64,000 bases of DNA, from positions 124,001 through 188,000 of the forward strand of contig JAJEGS010000036.1 of the NCBI GenBank assembly GCA_022819745.1. The letters run 5' to 3'. A model generated the notes under the pieces. That model had not been told where the DNA came from. It searched no databases and saw nothing but the letters and a program-made list of their open reading frames with translations. The translations under genes were made by a program, and so were the position numbers. This document shows positions 51,482 through 59,974 of the stretch, in pieces. Within the stretch, counting starts at the first letter, position 1. Every line of letters starts with the position of its first letter. The DNA is from Candidatus Latescibacterota bacterium (lineage in GTDB: Bacteria > Latescibacterota > UBA2968 > UBA8231).

Positions 51482-52747
51482 TCACGCGCCCTCGTCTGCC
51501 AAGCGTTTGGCGTATTCGCCGCGCGGAATGCGGAAGTACCCCTGAAAGTAGAGTACGCCCGCGGCCGTAATCACGGCACTGGTCAAAAACAACGCCCGAT
51601 ACCCCAGCGCGTCGATCATCCAGCCGCCGCCGAGCGAAACGCCGGCGATGCTGATGCCGTAGGCCATAGTCAGCGCCGAACTCATGGTCACCCGCCAGCG
51701 CTCGGGGACCAGCTCCTGCTGAAAGACAATATAGACCGAGCGGCGGATCGAACTGAGCGCGACCAGGGCCATACACGCGGCTCCGGCCACCGCCCAATGG
51801 GCGATCAACGCGAGGGGAATGAGGCACAGCACCATCGCCCCGGACCCCACGGTTATCACCGGCACCCGACCAAAACGCCGACTGAGTGCAGGAGCGGCCA
51901 GCGCAGTACAGGCGGCTAGTAGCTGACCCCCGGCAGTCAAGCTGCCGATCAGCGCCGTGGAGACCCCGAGGCCGTCATCCATATAGACATTGAAGAAGAC
52001 GCGGAGACTGTTTTCCGCAGCCATCTGCAAGAAGGTGACCAAGCTCAAGGCGAGGACGATAGCCAAGGGAAAGGGCGTCGTCTCGCCGCGTTCCCTAGCG
52101 GGCGGTTTGGGCGGACGGGAGCGGGTGGCGGCGATAGCACCGGCACTGATGAATAGCACGCCAGCGGCCAGCAGCAGCGGATAGCGATAGGGGGCCGGGT
52201 GGTCTTCGGGCAGGCCGAGGAGCGCAGAGAACAGGCCGGGCAGCAGGCCTCCGCACAAGCTGCCGGCAAAACCCGCCAGCGGCCACAGCGCCACCTGAGT
52301 CGAGAACACGTGATTGCGCAGGCGCGGCGGGCAGATCAGCGTCAGGAAGGGAATCGAGCAGACGAGGAAGAGCGTATTGCCGAGGACGCCGAGGGCATAC
52401 GCCCCCATGATCCAAGCAAGCTGCGCGGCGGCAGGAGCAAACTCGCTGAGGGGCAACAAGCCAAAACCGAGGGCGGCGACCACCATGCCGACGATCATGC
52501 TCCGACGCGCCCCCCAGCGGTTGGCCAACAGCCCTGCGGGCATACTCAAGAGGGCAAACGACAGTGCGCCAACGGCATTGACTTGGCCGATCAATTGGGG
52601 GCCATAGCCCAAGCGCAAAAGATACAGATTGAGCAGGACCGTATAGACGCCGCCGAAAATCGTAAAGCCGATCAAGGCTTGGCTGAAAAGCACTAGGCGC
52701 ACGTCGCGGTTGAAAAGCGCCAGCGCCTCGCGGTGAGTAGAGACCAA
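51482..52747 (-). CDS. Major facilitator superfamily transporter
   Basis: A 421-residue protein with about twelve membrane helices and a long cytoplasmic linker after helix 6 (RSRPPKPPARERGETTP). MFS loop 2-3 motif: LLANRWGARRSMIVGM. The second half repeats the pattern with APALSRRFGRVPVITVG. The start is TTG with a poor ribosome-binding site, so the true N-terminus may differ slightly. Substrate cannot be predicted. Convergent with the anti-sigma gene, divergent from the FGE-like gene. Confidence 0.88.
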   Translation of the reverse strand: MVSTHREALALFNRDVRLVLFSQALIGFTIFGGVYTVLLNLYLLRLGYGPQLIGQVNAVGALSFALLSMPAGLLANRWGARRSMIVGMVVAALGFGLLPLSEFAPAAAQLAWIMGAYALGVLGNTLFLVCSIPFLTLICPPRLRNHVFSTQVALWPLAGFAGSLCGGLLPGLFSALLGLPEDHPAPYRYPLLLAAGVLFISAGAIAATRSRPPKPPARERGETTPFPLAIVLALSLVTFLQMAAENSLRVFFNVYMDDGLGVSTALIGSLTAGGQLLAACTALAAPALSRRFGRVPVITVGSGAMVLCLIPLALIAHWAVAGAACMALVALSSIRRSVYIVFQQELVPERWRVTMSSALTMAYGISIAGVSLGGGWMIDALGYRALFLTSAVITAAGVLYFQGYFRIPRGEYAKRLADEGA

Positions 52748-52755
52748 TTTCTTTT

Positions 52756-52784
52756 TTGACGAAATGAGGGAGGGCAGTTATGTA
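52756..52784 (+). promoter_or_regulatory. Candidate promoter for the FGE-like gene
   Basis: TTGACG (52756-52761), 17-base spacer, TATGTA (52779-52784), in the divergent gap before the gene at 52839. Confidence 0.4.
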
Positions 52785-52838
52785 TAGGGCGGTAAATCAA
52801 CGGCTCGCCGCGAAAAAAGGCAATGCAGCAGAGGCGAT

Positions 52839-53753
52839 ATGGCACGCAGCGGAATTATTTGGTGCTTGTTGACATGGGCACCAAGCGTTTTGGCCCAAGA
52901 GACAATTCAAGTGCAGACGCCGGCTAGCACCATGCACGAGTTGGCCCGCGTCGCCGCCGGTTATTTTGCAATGGGATCGGCCGAGGGACGGGCGGACGAG
53001 CAGCCGGTCCATCAAGTCTATCTCGACGAATTCTACATTGACCGCTTTGAGGTCAACAACGACCAGTACGCGGCCTTTTTGAACGACATTGACCGCAACG
53101 CAGACGAGGAAGGACACCTGCTGCTCGATATGCGCGATGCCGACGTGCAGATCCGCTACGACGAAAGATACGCGCCGATTCCCGGCACCGAGCAGCGGCC
53201 GGTTGCCGAAGTCTCGTGGTACGGTGCCCGCGCGTATTGCACTTGGGCCGGTATGCAGTTGCCGACCGAGGCCATGTGGGAAAAGGCCGCCCGCGGCATT
53301 GACGGCCGCATCTATCCCTGGGGCGATTCCATCGACCGCAGCCGGGCCAACTACGGCAAAGAGGGCTGCTGCCGCGGCGACGACAGCGACGGCTTTTTCG
53401 ACTCGGCCCCAGTAGGCTCTTATCAGCGCGGGATTTCGCCCTATGGGGCCTACGATATGGGGGGCAATGTCTGGGAGTGGGTGATGGATTGGTACGGCGA
53501 GGATTACTACGCGCAGAGCACTGAGCGCGATCCGCAGGGGCCGGACGCAGGAATCAGCCGAGTGCTGCGAGGCGGGTCAATGAGCAGCGATCCGTATCGC
53601 CTGCGCGCCACCGACCGCAGCGGGCTGCCGCCTTCGGCGAGCTACGTCATCGTCGGATTCCGCTGCGCTGCGCGCGGACTCTCCGCCACGGCAGTGCAGT
53701 CCGCAAGTTGGGGACAAATAAAGCGCATGGCAGCGGAAGGCGATGTGCGGTGA
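52839..53753 (+). CDS. Secreted formylglycine-generating-enzyme-like (SUMF1/FGE-sulfatase) protein
   Basis: A 304-residue exported protein (signal peptide MARSGIIWCLLTWAPSVLA). The FGE fold shows AAGYFAMGSAEGRADEQPVH, FYIDRFEVNNDQYAAF, PVAEVSWYGARAYCTWAGMQ, PTEAMWEKAARG, YPWGD, YGAYDMGGNVWEWVMDW and SRVLRGGSM. Such proteins either convert a sulfatase Cys to formylglycine or, more often in bacteria, are non-catalytic relatives. The paired active-site cysteines of true FGE are not evident in the usual late position, so enzyme activity is doubtful. No sulfatase gene is nearby. Confidence 0.85.
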   Translation: MARSGIIWCLLTWAPSVLAQETIQVQTPASTMHELARVAAGYFAMGSAEGRADEQPVHQVYLDEFYIDRFEVNNDQYAAFLNDIDRNADEEGHLLLDMRDADVQIRYDERYAPIPGTEQRPVAEVSWYGARAYCTWAGMQLPTEAMWEKAARGIDGRIYPWGDSIDRSRANYGKEGCCRGDDSDGFFDSAPVGSYQRGISPYGAYDMGGNVWEWVMDWYGEDYYAQSTERDPQGPDAGISRVLRGGSMSSDPYRLRATDRSGLPPSASYVIVGFRCAARGLSATAVQSASWGQIKRMAAEGDVR

Positions 53754-53766
53754 CCCGCACAAATGC

Positions 53767-53804
53767 AACCAGCCCCTTAGCTTGTGCAAGCTGAGGGGCT
53801 GGTT
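53767..53804. terminator. Long hairpin between the FGE-like gene and tRNA-Phe
   Basis: A 17-bp stem, AACCAGCCCCTTAGCTT and its complement with one G-U pair, and loop GTGC. It lies between convergent units and may stop both; neither side has a full T-run. Confidence 0.65.
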
Positions 53805-53811
53805 ATAATAG

Positions 53812-53887
53812 TGGTGGCGCCTCGCGGAATCGAACCGCGGACACAGAGATTTTCAGTCTCCTGCTCTACCTACTGAGCTAAAGCGCC
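53812..53887 (-). tRNA. trnF: tRNA-Phe (anticodon GAA)
   Basis: The minus strand folds as a standard cloverleaf. A seven-pair acceptor stem starts GGCGCTT and pairs with AGGCGCC; the D arm is GCTC...GAGC; the anticodon loop CTGAAAA gives GAA; and the T arm is CGCGG-TTCGATT-CCGCG. The discriminator is A and the CCA tail is encoded. No integrase or attachment repeat is seen beside it. Confidence 0.97.
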
Positions 53888-53942
53888 ACCAAGAGGAAGA
53901 TTAAAATTAAAGCCCCCCCATTTGCATTGTCAAGGATGCGCC

Positions 53943-54464
53943 ATGCCCGTCTCGATCATCCCGTTCAACATGCCCGAACCCGCTGAAATTCCTCCCCACA
54001 TCGTCGCATCGCTCGAGGCCATGTCGCCAGACCAAGCCGTGATCCAAGGCATGGATTTGCTGCTGGGCATTGAGGCGGCAGACACCATCGTATATGAGCG
54101 CGTCGGCCAAGGGGTCGTCCACACGGCTGGCGCAGGAGCCGAGATCCTGCAGCGGGTGCTGGAACAAGACGGCGTGCGCTCCTTCGCCGATCAGGACGGG
54201 GCCGGTCACTCCGCGTTGTTGCTGGTGGGACAGGCCAGTGCCGACGAAGAAAGCCCCCTGCCAACAGGAGTAGTGCTATTCCTATTGGAGGGGGCTAAAA
54301 GCGGATCTATCGGCTTTAGCTACGTGTTGCCGCTCAAGGCCAGCGACGGCCAGCTATGGGGCGCGTTGACGCTGATTCGTCGAGCGGCGAGCGGACCGCT
54401 CAACCACGAGCAGCCCAACCTGTGCGAGGGTATGCGGCGCTTGTTGAGCCGGATGCGCGATTAG
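53943..54464 (+). CDS. GAF-like domain protein
   Basis: A 173-residue soluble protein. ATG at 53943 has AAGGA six bases before it. The pattern ADTIVYERVGQGVVHTAGAGAE, then a regular beta-alpha run to YVLPLKASDGQLWGALTLIRR, resembles a GAF/sensor fold, in which a small ligand is bound. There is no attached output domain. The last bases overlap the stop of the convergent glutaredoxin gene. The call rests on fold pattern only; a GAF-related orphan sensor is the best guess. Confidence 0.5.
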   Translation: MPVSIIPFNMPEPAEIPPHIVASLEAMSPDQAVIQGMDLLLGIEAADTIVYERVGQGVVHTAGAGAEILQRVLEQDGVRSFADQDGAGHSALLLVGQASADEESPLPTGVVLFLLEGAKSGSIGFSYVLPLKASDGQLWGALTLIRRAASGPLNHEQPNLCEGMRRLLSRMRD

Positions 54465-54730
54465 GCCGAGACCGGCTCTACTACTCCGTTTTCAAGCATC
54501 CAAGCCTCGACCTCGTCGCCATCGACGTCGGCCAGCATCTGGCCATTGATCTCGACGCAGGGCGAGAGGGGCTGGCCGCTTTTCTGCACCATCTCAGCGT
54601 AAATATCGGGATTGTTGATAATGTCTTTGTCTTCGTATGCCAAGCCGTATTTGGCGAAGGTGGTGCGCACGCTATTGCTCCAGCCGCAAACAGGCTTCAG
54701 ATAGGCGACGATATGGGGGTTTTCGGCCAT
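54461..54730 (-). CDS. Glutaredoxin-like protein with CGWS active site
   Basis: An 89-residue thioredoxin-fold protein. AYLKPVCGWSNSVRTTFAKYG holds the active site CGWS, a single-Cys (monothiol-like) variant; NNPDIYAEMVQKSGQPLSPCVEINGQ matches the glutaredoxin TVP-loop region with SP in place of TVP. It may act in thiol transfer or in iron-sulfur handling, as CGFS glutaredoxins do. A good promoter precedes it (TTGACA-16-TATATT) and AAAGGA lies before its ATG. It is convergent with the GAF-like gene. Confidence 0.85.
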   Translation of the reverse strand: MAENPHIVAYLKPVCGWSNSVRTTFAKYGLAYEDKDIINNPDIYAEMVQKSGQPLSPCVEINGQMLADVDGDEVEAWMLENGVVEPVSA

Positions 54731-54778
54731 GATTGGGATTCCTTTCTGGCGTGATAGAAACGATTTTGCGTTTGGTGG

Positions 54779-54806
54779 AATATAGAGATGTGCCCCTCTC
54801 TGTCAA
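54779..54806 (-). promoter_or_regulatory. Sigma-70-like promoter of the glutaredoxin gene
   Basis: On the minus strand TTGACA (54806-54801), a 16-base spacer and TATATT (54784-54779), about 50 bases before the ATG at 54730. Confidence 0.6.
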
Positions 54807-54822
54807 GCAGCGCATCGAGTGA

Positions 54823-54851
54823 TTGACGAACAGAATACCCAATGTTACATT
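54823..54851 (+). promoter_or_regulatory. Sigma-70-like promoter of murA
   Basis: TTGACG (54823-54828), 17-base spacer, TACATT (54846-54851), placed about 58 bases before the murA ATG at 54909. It is back-to-back with the glutaredoxin promoter. Confidence 0.5.
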
Positions 54852-54908
54852 TGGAATATCCCCCTCCCCTTGGTGTATTTGCTCGCCCTCTTAAACTCAG
54901 GATTGGCA

Positions 54909-56180
54909 ATGAGTTCTACAGAAGTTCTTTTCGTGCGCGGGGGTCGTCCCCTCCAAGGAGAGGTCGAAGTTCAAGGGTCCAAAAACGCCGCTTTGCCCAT
55001 GTTGGCCGCTTCGCTGTTGGCCACTGAAGGGCAAACCGTTTTGCACCGGGTACCCCCAGTCAACGACGTATTGGTGGCCCTAGAAGTGTTGCGTCGGCTC
55101 GGCGCACGCGTCGATTATGATGCAACCGAAGAAGTGGCCGTCCTAGACACCCGCGATGTCAAAGAGCACCGGCTGCCCGCGGATTTGACCAATCGCTTCC
55201 GCGCTTCGCTGCTTTTCGTTGGTCCGCTGTTGGCCCGCTTTGGCCGCGCATGGATCCAAGAGGTCGGCGGCTGTACGATTGGCTCTCGACCAACCGACTA
55301 TCACTATCGCGGCTTTGCCCGGCTCGGGGCCGAGGTCGAAGGCGTGAACGGCGGCGGCATCGGCGCGGTGGCCAAGCAGCTATCCGGTGCCTTTATGTAC
55401 TGCGACCTGCCCAGCCATACGGGGGTGGAAAACCTCATTATGGCCTCCTGTCTAGCAGAGGGCGAGTCCGCGATCGAAAACGCGGCCTCCGACCCAGAGA
55501 TCGTCGATCTCGCATCGCTCCTGCAAAAGATGGGTGCCCAAGTCGAAGGGGTCGGTACGCGGCAAGTGCATATCAAGGGAGTCCGCGAGTTGGCGGGTGC
55601 CGAGCACACGATCATGTACGATCGCCTCGACGCCGGCCTGCTGATGATGGCGGGCGCGATTACCGGCGGCGACATCGCCCTCAAAGGCGTGATGCGCGAT
55701 CATCTATACGTCTTTGAAGCCAAGCTCCAGCAAATGGGCGTCGAGATAGCGGAGGAAGGGGCGTGGATGCGGGTGCGCGGGCCAGAAACTTTGTCGCCGA
55801 TCAACGTAGTAACCACCTTTTACCCCGGCTTCCCAACGGACCTGCAGCCCGGGATGACGGCCTTGGCGTGCATGGCCAAAGGCGATAGCTACATCCGCGA
55901 GACCGTATTTGAAGATCGCCTCGGCCATGTCAAGGCCCTGCGCTCCTTCGGCGCTCGCATTGCACCGGAAAAGGACCGCTTGGTGTTGGTACACGGGCCA
56001 GCTCAGCTCAAAGGGGCCAAAGTCAAGGCCATGGACATTCGCGCCGGAGCCGCCTGTGTGCTCGCTGGCCTAGCGGCCGAGGGTTGCACCGAGATCAGCA
56101 ATCTCTACCAACTCGACCGAGGGCATGCCCACATCGAACGCCGCCTGCGGGCCTTGGGGGCCGACATCGAAAGACACTAA
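54909..56180 (+). CDS. murA: UDP-N-acetylglucosamine 1-carboxyvinyltransferase MurA
   Basis: A 423-residue MurA that transfers enolpyruvate from PEP to UDP-GlcNAc, the first committed step of peptidoglycan synthesis. The opening VQGSKNAALP (Lys/Asn substrate site) and the catalytic-loop Cys122 in EVGGCTIGSRPTDYH are present, so it should be fosfomycin-sensitive in principle. FYPGFPTDLQPGMTALA and RETVFEDRLGHVKALRSFGA are also typical. ATG at 54909 is chosen over an upstream in-frame start (54819) because the enzyme begins here. Terminated by a clear hairpin at 56204. It is followed, after that terminator, by the DUF362 gene. Confidence 0.97.
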   Translation: MSSTEVLFVRGGRPLQGEVEVQGSKNAALPMLAASLLATEGQTVLHRVPPVNDVLVALEVLRRLGARVDYDATEEVAVLDTRDVKEHRLPADLTNRFRASLLFVGPLLARFGRAWIQEVGGCTIGSRPTDYHYRGFARLGAEVEGVNGGGIGAVAKQLSGAFMYCDLPSHTGVENLIMASCLAEGESAIENAASDPEIVDLASLLQKMGAQVEGVGTRQVHIKGVRELAGAEHTIMYDRLDAGLLMMAGAITGGDIALKGVMRDHLYVFEAKLQQMGVEIAEEGAWMRVRGPETLSPINVVTTFYPGFPTDLQPGMTALACMAKGDSYIRETVFEDRLGHVKALRSFGARIAPEKDRLVLVHGPAQLKGAKVKAMDIRAGAACVLAGLAAEGCTEISNLYQLDRGHAHIERRLRALGADIERH

Positions 56181-56203
56181 GGCGCGTTGCGTCCAACGCT
56201 AAT

Positions 56204-56242
56204 AAGCGGTCGGGAGCTTGCGGCTCTCGGCCGCTTTTTTTT
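56204..56242 (+). terminator. Rho-independent terminator of murA
   Basis: Stem AAGCGGTCGGGAGC with GCTCTCGGCCGCTT (two G-U pairs), loop TTGCG, then eight T. Confidence 0.92.
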
Positions 56243-56271
56243 GCTTGTCTATTACTCTACAGGAGAATACC

Positions 56272-57396
56272 ATGATCGTAAATCCCGACACAGTATATCT
56301 AACGCGCTCGCCTATCGACCGCGCCGACGCTCCCTTTGCGACCTACCGGGAGTTGGCCTATCGCACCCTCGCCGCCCTCGAGGTGCCGCTACCTGACGCA
56401 GGCACCATCTTACTCAAGCCCAACGCCACGGTGCTCTATCCACCGGAAAAGCGCGTCATCACCCATCCCGGGTTTGTCGGCGGCCTGCTCGACGCCTTGC
56501 GCGACCGCGGCGTACCCGCCGAGCGCATGGTGGTTGCCGACGGCCAGTCCGGGGAAAATCCCACGGCCGGGCACACTTGGGCACTGTGCGGCTATCGCGC
56601 CATGACCGAGGCACGGGGCGTGCGGCTCGCAGAAATGAACACCGACGAGGATTCGCGCATCGTCGAGGTCGCCGATGGCGTAGTGTACGAGCGCTATCCC
56701 CTGTACCGGGAAGTGACCGATTGCGCCTTCTTTTTCAACGTCCCCCTCGCCAAATGCCACAATTTGGGCTGCACGACCTTGTCGATTAAAAATCTGATGG
56801 GCATCATAGCCAAGCCCGAGCGACACCTGTGCGCGATCCAAGAGGTGGACAAGCCATTCGCCGAGCATCTTTGGCGGCTGACCGAAAGCGGCTACAGCCT
56901 CTTTGAAGACCGCTTCTATCACAAACTCTGCGATCTATTGGTCGCGCTGCGCGGTTTGGGGATGCCGCGGCTTTCAGTGGTAGATGGCCTTGTCGGCCGC
57001 GACGGCACGGCGTTTAACGAAGGGTCCAACTACCCCCTCGGCTGGGCTGTGGCCGGAGTCAACGAGGTACACGTAGATACAGTCGCCACCTATCTGATGG
57101 GCCTCGATCCGCAGGCCACCCCCTATCTGCAATTCGCCCACGCCCGCGGCCTAGGGACCATTGACCCCGAGCAAATCGAGGTCGTTGATCTCGCCAGCGG
57201 TACTGCGCTCAGTGGAGAGGCTCTAGCCGAACTGAAACCCACCGCACCGCTGATGCCCATCTCTCGCTGCAAAGGCGGCTACTACAAGCGCTTTCGCACC
57301 GACGGCTCGGCTGTGCCTTGGCGCTTGGACGAGGTCAATGCCCAACGCCAGCAGGACGGTCTGGCACCCGTTCCCTATGAGCCAGCCCGCGCCTGA
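56272..57396 (+). CDS. DUF362 family protein
   Basis: A 374-residue protein. ATG at 56272 follows AGGAGA. DUF362 features are ILLKPNATVLYPPEKRVITHPGFVGGLLDALRD, MVVADGQSGEN, VPLAKCHNLGCTTLSIKNLMGI, LSVVDGLVGRDGTAFNEG and NEVHVDTVATYLMGLDP. Some family members carry ferredoxin-type clusters; here there is no CxxCxxC run. Biochemical role is not established for the family. MazG starts within its last 20 bases, so the two are coupled. Confidence 0.88.
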   Translation: MIVNPDTVYLTRSPIDRADAPFATYRELAYRTLAALEVPLPDAGTILLKPNATVLYPPEKRVITHPGFVGGLLDALRDRGVPAERMVVADGQSGENPTAGHTWALCGYRAMTEARGVRLAEMNTDEDSRIVEVADGVVYERYPLYREVTDCAFFFNVPLAKCHNLGCTTLSIKNLMGIIAKPERHLCAIQEVDKPFAEHLWRLTESGYSLFEDRFYHKLCDLLVALRGLGMPRLSVVDGLVGRDGTAFNEGSNYPLGWAVAGVNEVHVDTVATYLMGLDPQATPYLQFAHARGLGTIDPEQIEVVDLASGTALSGEALAELKPTAPLMPISRCKGGYYKRFRTDGSAVPWRLDEVNAQRQQDGLAPVPYEPARA

Positions 57397-57724
57397 GCAC
57401 ACCCTCCGCGCCTGCCAGCGAGCGGTGGACGAGTGGATCGCCGATGTCGGCGTGCGCTACTTCTCCGAGCTGACCAATACGGCCGTGCTGATGGAGGAAG
57501 TCGGCGAATTGGCGCGGATCATGGCCCGCACCTATGGAGAGCAGAGCTTTAAGGAGGGCGAGGAAGCCGACCTCGGCATGGAGATGGCCGACGTGCTCTT
57601 CGTCCTCCTATGCCTTGCCAATCAGACCGGAGTTGACTTAGAGGAATCCTTCCAGCGCGCGCTGGCCAAGAAAACCCGACGCGACCGCCGGCGTCACGCG
57701 GAAAATCCCAAACTCCAATCTTGA
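57377..57724 (+). CDS. MazG-like nucleotide pyrophosphohydrolase
   Basis: A 115-residue single-domain MazG-type protein. The metal-binding EExxE...ExxD pattern is MEEVGELARIM followed by GMEMADVLFVLLCLANQTGVDLEESF. These enzymes cleave NTPs to NMP and PPi, often removing non-canonical nucleotides. ATG at 57377 overlaps the end of the DUF362 gene by 20 bases; a slightly earlier in-frame start (57338) is less likely. It ends inside an imperfect inverted repeat. Confidence 0.88.
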   Translation: MSQPAPEHTLRACQRAVDEWIADVGVRYFSELTNTAVLMEEVGELARIMARTYGEQSFKEGEEADLGMEMADVLFVLLCLANQTGVDLEESFQRALAKKTRRDRRRHAENPKLQS

Positions 57725-57801
57725 GAAGCGGTCTCAAAAAGCAACGTATCCGCAGATGAACGCGGATGTGAAATCATAGCATTTCAAGACGGCTTCTGAG
57801 G
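57721..57801. repeat. Imperfect inverted-repeat element (about 80 bp)
   Basis: TTGAGAAGCGGTCTCAAAAA at the left and, on the other strand, CTCAGAAGCCGTCTTGAAAT at the right end match at 14 of 20 positions. Between them is TATCCGCAGATGAACGCGGA, a word I recognise from dispersed repeats in other genomes. The left arm begins inside the MazG stop. No direct repeats are seen, so mobility is uncertain. Confidence 0.4.
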
Positions 57802-57913
57802 TTCCACGGACTGCCCGCAATGCTACGACCGACACGGCGTTGGCAGGTCGGCAAGTTGTGCTGTGCGTGACATCCGCTTACTTCTATACCCTCATTTTGC
57901 GAAAGGTCTGTCC

Positions 57914-58576
57914 ATGAGTTCCCGCAACGGTTTTATCGAAACGCATATTTACGACTACATCCTCGCCAACTCGCTGCGCGACCGAGACGAGCTCAAGCGG
58001 TTGCGGCAGGAAACCCAAGCCATGCCCATGGGCGGCATGCAGGTCTCGCCCGATCAGGGTCAGTTCATGGGGCTGCTCGTCGAACTGATCAACGCCAAGC
58101 GGATCGTCGAGGTGGGGACTTTTACTGGCTACAGCAGCATCGCGATGGCGCTGGCTCTGCCCGCAGACGGGCGTCTAATCGCCTGCGACGTCAGCGACGA
58201 GTTTACCAGCATCGCCCAGCGCTATTGGCAAGAGGTCGGCGTGGCCGACAAGATCGAATTGCGGTTGGGGCCAGCGGTAGCAACTCTCGACGGAATGCTC
58301 GCGGCCGGAGAAGCCGGTTGCTTCGACATGGCCTTTATCGACGCGGACAAGGAAAACTACGACGCCTATTACGAGCGCTGTCTGCAACTATTGCGCCCAG
58401 GCGGCTTGATCCTAATCGACAACGTGCTGTGGGGCGGACGGCCCGCCGATGCCAACGAGCAGGACGAGAGCACCACGGCGATCCGAGCGCTCAACGCCAA
58501 AATCCACGCCGACGAGCGCGTGACCGCATCCCTGCTGTCGATCGGCGACGGGTTGACGCTGGCGCGGAAGCGATGA
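57914..58576 (+). CDS. Class I SAM-dependent O-methyltransferase (caffeoyl-CoA OMT family)
   Basis: A 220-residue cytoplasmic methyltransferase. Motif I is RIVEVGTFTGYSSIAMALALP; the metal-binding region has FDMAFIDADKENYDAYYE, and LLRPGGLILIDNVLWGG completes the fold. Family members methylate catechol-type hydroxyls with Mg2+. ATG at 57914 starts the homologous part. The substrate is unknown. It lies 45 bases before the amidotransferase gene. Confidence 0.92.
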   Translation: MSSRNGFIETHIYDYILANSLRDRDELKRLRQETQAMPMGGMQVSPDQGQFMGLLVELINAKRIVEVGTFTGYSSIAMALALPADGRLIACDVSDEFTSIAQRYWQEVGVADKIELRLGPAVATLDGMLAAGEAGCFDMAFIDADKENYDAYYERCLQLLRPGGLILIDNVLWGGRPADANEQDESTTAIRALNAKIHADERVTASLLSIGDGLTLARKR

Positions 58577-58621
58577 CCTGTACAACTACAACACAGACGA
58601 AATAGCGGAGGAGACCCGACA

Positions 58622-59335
58622 ATGAACAAAATATGGGTCCTGCAAAACGTTCAGCCGGAAAACTTGGGGATCGCCGGCCAAGTCTTCCAAGGCTGCGGTC
58701 TCGAACCCGCCTACATACATACCTTTGCCGACGAAGAGATCCCCCGCTACATGGACGAGGCTACCGGCCTAGTGGTCTTGGGCGGCCCGATGGGCGTGTA
58801 CGAACACGACCGCTACCCGTTTATAGACGGAGCGATGCGCCTTATCGACCAAGCCCTAAAAGAAGACAAACCCGTACTCGGCATCTGCCTAGGCAGCCAG
58901 CTTTTGGCCACGGCTCTTGGCGCTCGGGTCGCCCGCGGTCCGCAGAAAGAAATCGGCTGGTATCCTATTGAGTTGAAGCCCGCCGCCAGCGAAGATCCAC
59001 TGATGGGCGGGCTAGAATCATCTTTTATAGGCTTTCACTGGCACGGCGACATCTTCGATCTGCCCAAGGGCGCTACGGCGCTGGCCTCTTCTGCTTGCAC
59101 CGCCTACCAAGCGTTTTCTTATGGCCGGGCGGCGTATGGCGTCCTCTTCCACATGGAAGTTACCACGCAAATTATCGCCGATATGGTGCGGGCTTTTGCC
59201 GACGAGGTGCGCGAGGAGGGACTAGACGGCGGGCAAATCAAGGCCGACGCGGCCCAGCACTTGCCCGCCCTCCACGCTAACGGACGAACCTTCTTCCAAA
59301 ACTGGGCGACCCTCTGCTTGGAGGCGGGTTCCTAG
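58622..59335 (+). CDS. Class I glutamine amidotransferase domain protein
   Basis: A 237-residue stand-alone GATase1 protein. The nucleophile elbow is VLGICLGSQLLA (Cys89), and the His-x-Glu part of the triad is in VLFHMEVT. GFHWHGDIFDLPKGA is typical of the GMP-synthase-like group that includes gamma-glutamyl-hydrolase-like enzymes. No synthase domain or partner is adjacent, so the acceptor of the amide nitrogen is unknown, and it may be a hydrolase. AGGAGA before the ATG. Its stop is three bases from the convergent RloB stop. Confidence 0.9.
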   Translation: MNKIWVLQNVQPENLGIAGQVFQGCGLEPAYIHTFADEEIPRYMDEATGLVVLGGPMGVYEHDRYPFIDGAMRLIDQALKEDKPVLGICLGSQLLATALGARVARGPQKEIGWYPIELKPAASEDPLMGGLESSFIGFHWHGDIFDLPKGATALASSACTAYQAFSYGRAAYGVLFHMEVTTQIIADMVRAFADEVREEGLDGGQIKADAAQHLPALHANGRTFFQNWATLCLEAGS

Positions 59336-59338
59336 CCG

Positions 59339-59971
59339 CTAACTTTTGAGGGATTGCAAGTAGGCGACGAGGCAATGAACCTCAGTCGAAGGGTTCCATG
59401 ATCCCGTTGCCTCGGCATCTGACAATGCAAGTCTCGCGTTGGACTTCGCGGTTTCTATCCGGCCTTCCAATACTTCGAAAACGTCTGCTCTACCCTTCGT
59501 GTAGTTGGGCAGATGCTGCCGCAGCTCTCTCACGCAATTTTCCGCTGCGGTCCTGTTGCCCGATGGTGCATAGGGACGACGATGGTAAGTAAAGTGCAAC
59601 AGAAGCCAGAATTCAAAGCACGGCCAAGAGCGGGCCAACTTCAATTTGGCAGAATACGCTTCGTTAGACGCCGCATTGAAGTGCGCATGTTCGTCACGAT
59701 CAAAGACGCAATAGACCGCGTCGTATCGATCTCCCCGTCGTTTTTCGTCGTCCCGCAAGCTTTTTGCCTTATTGACCAGCGAGCTAGGATCCAAGCCGTT
59801 TGCATAGACCTCGACATTGGCGGTACTCAACCGGTACTGATCTTTTAGAGCCTGGAAGTACGATGGCTCCGTCTTGCTACCCTCACAGACGATGAGCACT
59901 CGATCGTACGGCTCCCGTTTAGGCCCTTTCCGTTGAAGCTGGCCGCGTTGGCGTGGTTTTCGTCGCGCCAT
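59339..59971 (-). CDS. RloB-like TOPRIM-type protein of an abortive-infection module
   Basis: A 210-residue RloB-family protein. A basic N-terminus precedes LIVCEGSKTEPSYFQALKD (acidic CEGxxTEP motif) and YDAVYCVFDRDEH, the paired TOPRIM-like acidic motifs; FEFWLLLHF follows. In known pairs (AbiL/RloAB), RloB acts beside an AAA15 ATPase and is thought to be the nuclease or effector. It starts three bases after the ATPase stop. Family knowledge of function is limited; defence is inferred from the pair. Confidence 0.85.
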   Translation of the reverse strand: MARRKPRQRGQLQRKGPKREPYDRVLIVCEGSKTEPSYFQALKDQYRLSTANVEVYANGLDPSSLVNKAKSLRDDEKRRGDRYDAVYCVFDRDEHAHFNAASNEAYSAKLKLARSWPCFEFWLLLHFTYHRRPYAPSGNRTAAENCVRELRQHLPNYTKGRADVFEVLEGRIETAKSNARLALSDAEATGSWNPSTEVHCLVAYLQSLKS

Positions 59972-59974
59972 CGC

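Noticed and set aside
52839..53753. Active formylglycine-generating enzyme for a sulfatase
   Set aside because: The fold is present, but the paired catalytic cysteines are not evident and no sulfatase is nearby; only FGE-like is claimed.
53812..53887. tRNA-Phe as an integration site
   Set aside because: No integrase, no repeated tRNA 3' end and no island-like genes are seen beside it.
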